A DNA stretch of 64,000 nucleotides from Auraticoccus monumenti (GTDB lineage Bacteria; Actinomycetota; Actinomycetes; Propionibacteriales; Propionibacteriaceae). Positions 19,507 through 27,875 of the stretch are shown piece by piece (position 1 is the stretch's first letter; every line of letters starts with the position of its first letter). Position numbers and translations under genes: made by a program. The notes beneath the pieces are model-generated. The model had not been told where the DNA came from. It did not search any database and worked only from the letters and a program-made list of their open reading frames with translations. Location: NCBI RefSeq assembly GCF_900101785.1, contig NZ_LT629688.1, positions 4,340,001 through 4,404,000 on the forward strand. The letters run 5' to 3'.

Positions 19507-19935
19507 ATGACTGAGACGAGCTACTACGACGCGGTCGGCGGCCACGAGACCTTCGTGCAGCTGGCCCGGGTGTTCTACGAGCAGGTGGCCGAGGACCCCG
19601 AGATGCGGCCGATGTACCCCGACGCCGACCTGGCTGAGGCCGAGGTGCGGCTGCGGATGTTCCTCGAGCAGTACTGGGGCGGCCCGACCACCTACCACGA
19701 GCAGCGCGGTCACCCGCGGCTGCGGATGCGCCACGCGCCCTTCGACGTCACGCCGCGGATGCGCGACCACTGGGTGGCGCACATGCGCGTCGCGGTGGAC
19801 TCCCTGCAGCTGTCCCCGGAGCTGGAGGAGCCGCTGTGGGACTACCTCACCCGCGCGGCGACCTTCATGATCAACCGGCCCGACGAGGAGCCCCCGGCTC
19901 ACCGCCAGAACCTCTTCTTGACCGATTCAGACTGA
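19507..19935 (+). CDS. glbO: Group II truncated haemoglobin
   Basis: 142-residue truncated globin (TrHbII). Seen: YYDAVGGHETF (helix A/B), the B-C-E stretch with MRPMYPD (Tyr at CD1), YWGGPTTYHEQRGHP, the proximal His in RMRHAPFDV, and Trp at G8 (RDHWVAHM), the set typical of GlbO. In mycobacteria this protein binds oxygen and supports respiration or peroxide handling. The ATG is preceded by GGGGGGCG. The alpha-glucosidase gene follows after 19 nt, so the two may share a transcript. Confidence 0.93.
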   Translation: MTETSYYDAVGGHETFVQLARVFYEQVAEDPEMRPMYPDADLAEAEVRLRMFLEQYWGGPTTYHEQRGHPRLRMRHAPFDVTPRMRDHWVAHMRVAVDSLQLSPELEEPLWDYLTRAATFMINRPDEEPPAHRQNLFLTDSD

Positions 19936-19954
19936 CGGTCGAGACTGGGTTCCC

Positions 19955-21697
19955 GTGACTGTCGACGAGCCCACCACGACCACCGGCCAGCCGTTCCCCG
20001 CCCCGGCCACCACCGACGACCCGACCTGGTGGCGCAGCGCGGTGGTCTACCAGATCTACCCGCGCTCCTTCGCCGACGCCGACTCCGACGGCACCGGTGA
20101 CGTCGCGGGCATGATCGAGAAGCTGCCCTACCTGCACCAGCTCGGCGTGGACGCGGTCTGGGTCTCCCCCTGGTACCCCTCCCCGCTGGCCGACGGCGGC
20201 TACGACGTGGCCGACTACACCGACATCTCCCCGGACTTCGGCACCCTGGACCAGGCCGACGAGTTCGTCGCCCGGGCCCACGCGCTGGGGATCCGGGTGC
20301 TGATCGACCTGGTCCCGAACCACTGCTCCGACGCCCACCCGATGTTCCAGGCCGCGCTGGCCGCCGGCCCCGGCAGCCCCGAGCGCGACCTCTTCGTCTT
20401 CCGCGACGGGCGCGGTGAGGACGGCTCGGAGCCCCCCACCAACTGGCTCGCGGTCTTCGGCGGCAGCGCCTGGGAGCGCGTCACCGAGCCCGACGGCACC
20501 CCCGGCCAGTGGTACCTGCACCTCTTCGCGCCCGAGCAGCCGGACTGGAACTGGGACAACCCGAAGGTCTTCGCCTTCTTCGAGTCCGTCATCCGCTTCT
20601 GGTTCGACCGCGGCATCGACGGCTTCCGGATCGACGTGGCCGACTCGATGAAGGTCGACCCCACGTTCCCCGACATGCCCGTCGACCCGGCCACCGGTCT
20701 GGCCACCCGGGAGAAGTACGTCGGCTCGCCCATCTTCGACCGCCACGACATCGGTGAGATCCACGCCCACTGGCGCTCCATCGCCGACGAGTACCAGGCC
20801 AAGGGGATGGGCACCAAGACGTTCGTCTCCGAGGCCTACCTGACCCCGGCCAGCCGGCTGGTCCAGTACGTCCGCCCCGGCCACCTGCAGACCACCTTCA
20901 ACTTCGACGCCCTGCTCTGCGAGTGGGGCGCGGCGTCGCAGCGCAACGTGATCGACCTGACCATCGCCGCCCACGCCGAGGTCGGTGCACCGCCCACCTG
21001 GGTGCTGGCCAACCACGACGTGCCCCGCGTGGTCACCCGCTACGGCCGCCCGCGCAGCGGCATGCGATTCACCCCCGAGGGCGTCCACCCCGACGACCTG
21101 ATGCTGTCCTGGAACGACCTCGTCGGGACGCCGATCGACCTCGAGCTGGGTCGCCGCCGGGCCCGCGCGGCGGCGCTGCTGGAGCTGGCGCTGCCCGGCG
21201 GTGCCTACGTCTACCAGGGCGACGAGCTCGCTCTGGAGGAGGTCGAGGACCTGCCCGAGGAGGCGCTGCAGGACCCGGTCTGGTTGCGCTCGGAGCACAC
21301 CGTCCGCGGCCGTGACGGATGCCGCGTGCCGATCCCCTGGTCCGGGGACCGCCCGCCCTACGGCTTCGGCACCGCCACCCCGTGGCTCCCCCAGCCCAGC
21401 CACTGGGGCCCGCTGACCGCCCAGGCCCAGGACGGCGTCCCCGGCAGCCACCTCGAGCTGTACCGGGCGGCCCTCGGCGTCCGCGGCCAGCACCCGGCCC
21501 TCGGCGACGGCACCCTGCGCTGGGTGGACAGCGGCCCCGAGGTGCTCCACTTCTCCCGCGGCCAGGGGTTCGAGTGCCTGGTCAACTTCGGCGAGGCCCC
21601 GGTCGAGCTGCCGGCCGGCGCCCAGGTGCTGGTGGCCTCCGGCGACGTCACCAGCGGCGTCCTGGACACCGACACCGCGGTCTGGCTGCAGGTCTGA
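19955..21697 (+). CDS. GH13 alpha-glucosidase-type glycoside hydrolase
   Basis: 580-residue cytoplasmic (no signal peptide) alpha-amylase-superfamily enzyme, probably an oligo-1,6-glucosidase or alpha-glucosidase acting on short alpha-glucosides. Conserved region I is DLVPNHCSD. The nucleophile is Asp227 in GFRIDVADS, the acid/base is Glu293 in FVSEAYL, and the stabiliser is Asp355 in LANHDVPR. The N-terminal VVYQIYPRSFADADSDGTGD is characteristic of GH13 glucosidases, and the calcium-binding-like DADSDGTGD loop is complete. GTG start. A hairpin follows at 21709-21760. Confidence 0.9.
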   Translation: MTVDEPTTTTGQPFPAPATTDDPTWWRSAVVYQIYPRSFADADSDGTGDVAGMIEKLPYLHQLGVDAVWVSPWYPSPLADGGYDVADYTDISPDFGTLDQADEFVARAHALGIRVLIDLVPNHCSDAHPMFQAALAAGPGSPERDLFVFRDGRGEDGSEPPTNWLAVFGGSAWERVTEPDGTPGQWYLHLFAPEQPDWNWDNPKVFAFFESVIRFWFDRGIDGFRIDVADSMKVDPTFPDMPVDPATGLATREKYVGSPIFDRHDIGEIHAHWRSIADEYQAKGMGTKTFVSEAYLTPASRLVQYVRPGHLQTTFNFDALLCEWGAASQRNVIDLTIAAHAEVGAPPTWVLANHDVPRVVTRYGRPRSGMRFTPEGVHPDDLMLSWNDLVGTPIDLELGRRRARAAALLELALPGGAYVYQGDELALEEVEDLPEEALQDPVWLRSEHTVRGRDGCRVPIPWSGDRPPYGFGTATPWLPQPSHWGPLTAQAQDGVPGSHLELYRAALGVRGQHPALGDGTLRWVDSGPEVLHFSRGQGFECLVNFGEAPVELPAGAQVLVASGDVTSGVLDTDTAVWLQV

Positions 21698-21708
21698 CCC
21701 ACTGCCAC

Positions 21709-21760
21709 CTCGGCGTGTGCACTTCTGCTGCGTCGTCGCCGCCGACGTGCACACGCTGAG
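21709..21760. terminator. GTGCAC-containing hairpin between convergent genes
   Basis: A 14-bp stem with one G-T pair: 21709-21722 (ending GCGTGTGCAC) against 21747-21760 (GTGCACACGCTGAG), with a 24-nt GC-rich loop. It lies between the glucosidase and the convergent TPR gene and probably terminates both. Confidence 0.65.
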
Positions 21761-21784
21761 CGCGCGGGCGCGGCACGGGGCGGG

Positions 21785-22279
21785 CTAGAGCTCGGCGGCG
21801 TAGGCCGTGACGGAGCGCTGGTAGCGGGGCAGGTGCGGGACGAGCCCCTCCAGGGCGACCCGCAGCGCCTGGTCCGGACGTCCGGAGGCGTGCAGCGCCA
21901 GGGCCAGGAACGCCTCACGGGCCGAGCCCACCGACGGGTGCGGCGTCATCGCCTCCAGCAGCGCCACCGCCTCCTCGACCTGGCCCAGGTTGCGCAGCGT
22001 CGAGGCGTGCTGGATGGTCAGCCGGGCTGTCCGCTCCTGGTCCAGCCCCAGGGACAGCGCCCGCTCGTACTGCTCGGCCGCCTCCTGCTCCCGGCCCACC
22101 GAGTCGTACATGCCGCCGAGCTCGAACGGCCCTCGGGCGTCGTCCTCGTCCAGCTCGGCGACCAGGGACCGCATCGCCGCGGTGCTGGCCTCGGCGTCGT
22201 CGAGGTCGGCCTCCTGCCACAGCGCGTCGACCCGCTGCTGCCAGTCGTCCACCAGGGGCTCCCCGTCCGTCGGGCTCAC
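21785..22279 (-). CDS. Tetratricopeptide repeat protein
   Basis: 164-residue soluble, all-helical protein with TPR-like helical pairs (GPFELGGMYDSVGREQEAAE, TIQHASTLRNLGQVEEAVAL, AFLALALHASGRPDQALRVA), matching the TPR_5 type found in actinobacteria. It is likely a protein-binding scaffold; partner unknown. The GTG start overlaps the stop of the thioesterase gene by 4 bases, placing it last in a fadD-thioesterase-TPR operon. Confidence 0.75.
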   Translation of the reverse strand: MSPTDGEPLVDDWQQRVDALWQEADLDDAEASTAAMRSLVAELDEDDARGPFELGGMYDSVGREQEAAEQYERALSLGLDQERTARLTIQHASTLRNLGQVEEAVALLEAMTPHPSVGSAREAFLALALHASGRPDQALRVALEGLVPHLPRYQRSVTAYAAEL

Positions 22280-23139
22280 CTCCGCCGCCAGGGCTCGAGC
22301 GCGGCCCGCAGGCTGTCCGGCACCGGCACCGGGCGCCCGGCGGCGTCGGCGCAGACGCTGACCGTGCGGGACTCGGCGAACACCGTGCCGTCCAGGGGGT
22401 CCTGCACCCGGGCGGCCAGGGTCATCGAGGAGCGTCCGAGCTCGGCCACCGCGGTGCGGACCTCGTAGGACTCGGTGCGGTAGCCCAGCTGGGCGCGGTA
22501 GTCCACGTCCTGACGCACCACCAGCCAGGTCCGCTCAGCCACCCCGGCCTGCTCACCCAGCTGGGAGAGCAGCCGCAGCCGGCCCTCCTGGACGTAGTCG
22601 TAGAAGCGGACGTTGTTGGCGTGCCCGTAGGAGTCCAGGTCCGACCAGCGCACCCGCAGCGGGACGCCCATCCCGTCCTGGTCGCCGAAGCGGACCCGCG
22701 GGACGTCGCGCAGCGGCTCGGCGGGCACGGCGCGGTCGGCCAGGAAGGCGCGCTGCTCCGGCGTCAGCCGCACCACCCGGCCCTCGGCCAGGTCGTAGGG
22801 GGTGAGCACGGTCCGGGCCCGCACCGCCGGCGCCTCCGGGTCACCGACGACGTAGCCCAGGGTGAACCGGGCGCCGCCGACCTCGTGCACGTCGAGGCGA
22901 ACCTCGAGCGGCTCCGGCGTCCACACCAGCGGGCGCAGGTACTCCACCTGGTGGGCCACCACCAGCACCCCGCGGCCGGGACCGGCCGGGCCGGCGCCGC
23001 CGAGCATCCCCCCGACCTCGGAGCGGGTCAGGAAGTCGACCCGCGCCTCCTGCAGGTAGTCGACGTAGACGCCGTTGTTCAGGTGGGCCTGCGCGTCCAT
23101 GTCGCCCCAGCGCAGGGGGCAGCGGAACAGGTGCGTCAT
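22276..23139 (-). CDS. Acyl-CoA thioesterase, tandem hotdog domains
   Basis: 287-residue protein with two 4HBT-type hotdog domains. The first begins FRCPLRWGDMDAQAHLNNGVYVDYLQEARVDF and the second, after about residue 150, begins LRVRWSDLDSYGHANNVRFYDYVQEGRLRLL; each carries the WxDxDxxxHxNN motif of the family. It should hydrolyse acyl-CoA thioesters in the cytoplasm. It lies 10 nt after the acyl-CoA synthetase gene in the same operon, so it may balance acyl-CoA pools. Confidence 0.88.
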   Translation of the reverse strand: MTHLFRCPLRWGDMDAQAHLNNGVYVDYLQEARVDFLTRSEVGGMLGGAGPAGPGRGVLVVAHQVEYLRPLVWTPEPLEVRLDVHEVGGARFTLGYVVGDPEAPAVRARTVLTPYDLAEGRVVRLTPEQRAFLADRAVPAEPLRDVPRVRFGDQDGMGVPLRVRWSDLDSYGHANNVRFYDYVQEGRLRLLSQLGEQAGVAERTWLVVRQDVDYRAQLGYRTESYEVRTAVAELGRSSMTLAARVQDPLDGTVFAESRTVSVCADAAGRPVPVPDSLRAALEPWRRR

Positions 23140-23149
23140 CGGGCGGGGA

Positions 23150-24961
<1,812 letters not shown>

Positions 24962-25090
24962 CGTCTGTTCCTGTCCTCGGGACCGTGCTGGCCAGGCGAC
25001 CAGCGCACACCCGACGCGACCCACGGCCCCGTCGCGGTGTGCGTCGATCCTAGCCGGGTGGGCGCCCGCGCGGGGCCCGCGACCCGCGAC

Positions 25091-26311
25091 TCAGAGCCGC
25101 TGCAGCACCACGGCCATCCCCTGCCCGCCGCCGACGCAGAGGGTCTCCAGCCCGATCTCGGCCTGCCGCTCGGCCATGGAGCTGATCAGGGTGGTCATGA
25201 TCCGGGCCCCGGTGGCCCCGAACGGGTGGCCGAGGGCGATGGCCCCGCCGTGGACGTTGAGCCGCTCGGGGTCGATCCCGAGCTCCCGGGCCGAGGCCAG
25301 CACCTGGGAGGCGAAGGCCTCGTTGATCTCCACCAGGTCGACGTCGGCCATGGTCATCCCGGCGCGGCCGAGGGCCTGGCGGGTGGCCTCGACCGGCCCC
25401 ATCCCCATCACCTCGGGGCTGAGGGCGCTGACGCCGGTCGACACGATCCTGGCCAGCGGGGTCAGCCCGAGCTCGCGGGCACGGGTGTCGCTCATGATCA
25501 CCGTCGCGGCGGCGCCGTCGTTGAGCGGGCAGCAGCTGGCCGCGGTGACCGTCCCGTCCTCGCGGAACACCGGGAACAGCCGGGCCACCTTCTCCCGCGT
25601 CACGCCGGCGCGGGGGCCGTCGTCGGTGCTGACCACGGTGCCGTCGGCCAGGGTGACCGGGGAGATCTCGCGGGCGAAGAACCCGCCGGCGACCGCGGCC
25701 TCGGCCCGGTTCTGCGAGGTGACGCCCCACGCGTCCTGGTCCTCGCGGCTGACGCCCCAGGCGGTGGCGACGTTCTCAGCGGTCTGCCCCATGGCGACGT
25801 AGACGTCGGGGAGCTCCCCGTCCAGCCGCGGGTCGGTCCAGGGGCTGTTCGCCGCAGCGGTGGCGGCGCTGCGGCGCTGGGCCCCGGCGAAGGCGGGGTG
25901 GTGGCTCTCGGCCGGGTCCAGGCCGGCGCCGTCGAAGCCGCGGTAGCGGGAGACGCACTCCACCCCGGCGGACACGAAGGCGTGCCCCTCCCCCGCCTTG
26001 ATCGCGTGGAAGGCCATCCGGGCGGTCTGCACGCTGGAGGCGCAGAACCGGTTGACCGTGCTCGCCGGCACCCCGTCCAGCCCGAGCAGCACCGCGACCC
26101 GTCGGGCCATGTTGCCCCCGTGCTCGTCGCGGGGGTCCGCGCACCCGAGGTACAGGTCGTCCAGCGTGGTGGGGTCGAGCTCAGGCACCTGCGCGAGGAC
26201 GTCCGCGATCACGCCGGCCGCCAGGTCGTCGGGCCGGACGCTGGTCAGCGACCCCTTGAAGGCCCTCCCGATCGGGGTCCGGGTGGCAGCGACGACGACG
26301 GCTTCGGGCAT
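25091..26311 (-). CDS. Acetyl-CoA C-acyltransferase (thiolase)
   Basis: 406-residue thiolase forming or cleaving 3-ketoacyl-CoA. The acyl-enzyme Cys is in NRFCASSVQT (about residue 92), the conserved His in GGAIALGHPFGATG, and the second active-site Cys in ETLCVGGGQGMAV. The Asn-Glu motif VEINEAFA is present. Length and motifs fit a FadA-type degradative or an acetyl-CoA acetyltransferase enzyme; chain-length preference cannot be read. It lies 129 bp upstream of fadD on the same strand, probably a separate unit. Confidence 0.92.
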   Translation of the reverse strand: MPEAVVVAATRTPIGRAFKGSLTSVRPDDLAAGVIADVLAQVPELDPTTLDDLYLGCADPRDEHGGNMARRVAVLLGLDGVPASTVNRFCASSVQTARMAFHAIKAGEGHAFVSAGVECVSRYRGFDGAGLDPAESHHPAFAGAQRRSAATAAANSPWTDPRLDGELPDVYVAMGQTAENVATAWGVSREDQDAWGVTSQNRAEAAVAGGFFAREISPVTLADGTVVSTDDGPRAGVTREKVARLFPVFREDGTVTAASCCPLNDGAAATVIMSDTRARELGLTPLARIVSTGVSALSPEVMGMGPVEATRQALGRAGMTMADVDLVEINEAFASQVLASARELGIDPERLNVHGGAIALGHPFGATGARIMTTLISSMAERQAEIGLETLCVGGGQGMAVVLQRL

Positions 26312-26380
26312 GCCCCCAACGTAACGCCGCCACCCCGCCCCGCCCTCACCCCAGCCACCCCGCGAACACCCGACCCAGTA

Positions 26381-26414
26381 CGACGTCCGACCGGGTACTC
26401 CCGGCCAGACGTCG
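26381..26414. repeat. Nested hairpin with symmetric internal loop
   Basis: CGACGTC (26381-26387) pairs with GACGTCG (26408-26414), and CCGGG pairs with CCCGG around a TACT loop, with 3-nt unpaired stretches on each side. About 70 bp upstream of the thiolase start; a regulatory site or RNA structure is possible. Confidence 0.55.
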
Positions 26415-26591
26415 CACGGGGAGCCAGGTAGCCGGTCACACCCAGGTAGCGGAACCGGCGCAGGACGTCCTAGCGCACCACCCGCGCGCGCTCACCCACC
26501 CGCAACCGCGCGGCACCCACCTCCAGCACAGCGGGACCCGCGTGGGCTCGCCCCACCGATCGAGCGGGTCACCCACCGCACCCAGGCAGGA

Positions 26592-26714
26592 GCGAGGGGG
26601 GTCGGGGGCTCGTGCGCACAGGCTGAAGACGCCTGAGACCCAGCCCCGGCCGGTGGGGACCAAGGCTGGGCCTCAAGGGGCAGCCTGTGCGGACGAGCCC
26701 CCGACCCCCCTCGC
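26592..26714. repeat. 123-nt long inverted repeat (33 of 34 bp outer arms)
   Basis: The left arm 26592-26625 and right arm 26681-26714 are reverse complements with a single mismatch over 34 positions. Inside, 26634-26645 and 26664-26675 form a second 12-bp stem with one mismatch, and CCCC/GGGG at 26644-26658 can close a third. It begins 36 nt past the YceI stop codon. Length and near-perfection exceed a normal terminator; a structured RNA or miniature mobile element are the alternatives. Confidence 0.85.
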
Positions 26715-26750
26715 GGACTCAACCTGGGAACCAGAGACCCAGAGCGAAGA

Positions 26751-27290
26751 TCAGGCCTGAACGGCTTCGATGGTGAGGGTGATGTCGACCTTGTCGCCGA
26801 TCAGGAGCTTGTCGCCCTCGAGCGGGACGTTGAAGTCAAAGCCGAACTCCTTGCGGGAGATGGAGGTGCGGGCCTCCACGCCGAGGCGGGTGGCGCCGTA
26901 GGCGTCGACGTCGACACCGAGCAGCTCGGCGTCCAGGACGACGGGCTTGGTCACGCCGTTGATGGTCAGGTCGCCGGCGATCTCGTAGTCGGTGCCGCTG
27001 CCGGTGATGCCGGTGGAGACGAAGGTCATGGTGGCGTCGTTGGTGGCGTCGAAGAGGTCGGCGGAGCGGAGGTGGCCGTCGCGCTGGGCGTTGCGGGTGT
27101 TGACCGAGGCCAGCTTGATCTCGGCGGTGACCGAGGCGGCGGTCGGGTCCTCCGAGGGGGTGGTGATGGTGCCGGTGTACTCGTCGAAGGTGCCCCGCAC
27201 CTTGCTCATCAGGTGGCGGACGGTGAAGGCGACCTCGGAGTGGGCGGGGTCGAGCTGCCAGGTGGCGGTGGTCAGGGTCTGGGTGGACAT
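26751..27290 (-). CDS. YceI-family polyisoprenoid-binding-type protein
   Basis: 179-residue lipocalin-like beta-barrel protein. Family signatures: WQLDPAHSEVAFTVRHLMSKVRG at the N-terminus, GHLRSADLFDA, DLTINGVTKPVVLDAEL, and RTSISRKEFG. Homologues bind isoprenoid or other amphipathic lipids. This one has no signal peptide, so it is cytoplasmic, as is usual in actinobacteria. ATG preceded by AGGAG. The promoter is shared with a divergent MarR gene and contains two inverted repeats. Confidence 0.9.
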   Translation of the reverse strand: MSTQTLTTATWQLDPAHSEVAFTVRHLMSKVRGTFDEYTGTITTPSEDPTAASVTAEIKLASVNTRNAQRDGHLRSADLFDATNDATMTFVSTGITGSGTDYEIAGDLTINGVTKPVVLDAELLGVDVDAYGATRLGVEARTSISRKEFGFDFNVPLEGDKLLIGDKVDITLTIEAVQA

Positions 27291-27328
27291 CGGGGCTCCT
27301 CGGGTGGGTTGGTCGTGGCCGACCATTG

Positions 27329-27381
27329 GTTGAAGATTCAACGAAACCGATGGTAGCGCAGGAAGTTGAACTGTCAACTTC
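27329..27381. promoter_or_regulatory. Two inverted repeats in the YceI/MarR divergent promoter
   Basis: GTTGAA-ga-TTCAAC at 27329-27342 and GAAGTTGA-actg-TCAACTTC at 27362-27381 are perfect inverted repeats sharing the TTGA core, in a notably AT-richer 109-bp gap. They are good candidate operators for the adjacent MarR regulator, placed to control both directions. Confidence 0.7.
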
Positions 27382-27399
27382 TCGCGGTAGGGTGGGCGC

Positions 27400-27870
27400 A
27401 TGCCCGATCGCGTCCAGGCCCGGTGGCTCACCGCCGACCAGCAACGGGTCTGGCGCGCCTACCTGCTCGGCACGGCCCGCATCAACGAGTACCTCGACGC
27501 CGACCTGCGCCGGCACGGGCTCGACCTGGCCGAGTACGAGATCCTGGTCTGCCTGGAGGAGAACGAGGGACGGCGGCTGCGCATGTCGGAGCTGGCCGAG
27601 GCCGTGCACCAGTCCCGGTCCCGGCTGACCCACACCGTCACCCGGATGGAGCGGCGGGGGCTGGTGGCCCGGGTGTCCTGCCCCAGCGACCGGCGCGGGG
27701 TCTGGGCCGAGCTGACGCCCGCCGGCTTCGACCTGCTGCGCAGCGCGGCCCCCAGCCACGTCGAGTCGGTCCGCGAGGTCTTCGTCGAGGCGGTGGCCCC
27801 GGAGGACTTCCAGGCCCTGGGTCGCGCTTTTGAACGAGTTCTCGATTCCGACCGGGAGTCGGCACACTGA
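27400..27870 (+). CDS. MarR-family transcriptional regulator
   Basis: 156-residue winged-helix dimer protein. The DNA-binding core is RMSELAEAVHQSRSRLTHTV (recognition helix) followed by the wing RMERRGLVARVSCPSDRRGVW; flanking helices form the dimer interface. Divergent from YceI with two inverted repeats between them, so it probably represses yceI and itself in response to an unknown ligand. No cysteine-based sensor is obvious apart from Cys in VSCPSD. The large oxidoreductase gene starts 5 nt after the stop and is probably under the same control. Confidence 0.88.
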   Translation: MPDRVQARWLTADQQRVWRAYLLGTARINEYLDADLRRHGLDLAEYEILVCLEENEGRRLRMSELAEAVHQSRSRLTHTVTRMERRGLVARVSCPSDRRGVWAELTPAGFDLLRSAAPSHVESVREVFVEAVAPEDFQALGRAFERVLDSDRESAH

Positions 27871-27875
27871 GTGCC

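Larger units (their letters stand above)
26312..26750. other. Non-coding interval between thiolase and YceI genes
   Basis: 439 bp without a convincing gene; short frames here are Arg/Pro/Trp-rich and contradict one another. It holds two secondary-structure elements (26381-26414 and 26592-26714, listed separately) and a direct repeat CCAGGTAGC near 26425 and 26442. The thiolase promoter should lie at the left end. Confidence 0.7.

Noticed and set aside
26436-26760. Small frames on both strands inside the 26592-26714 inverted repeat
   Set aside because: They arise from the palindrome and GC bias; neither strand shows a start with ribosome site or a known domain.
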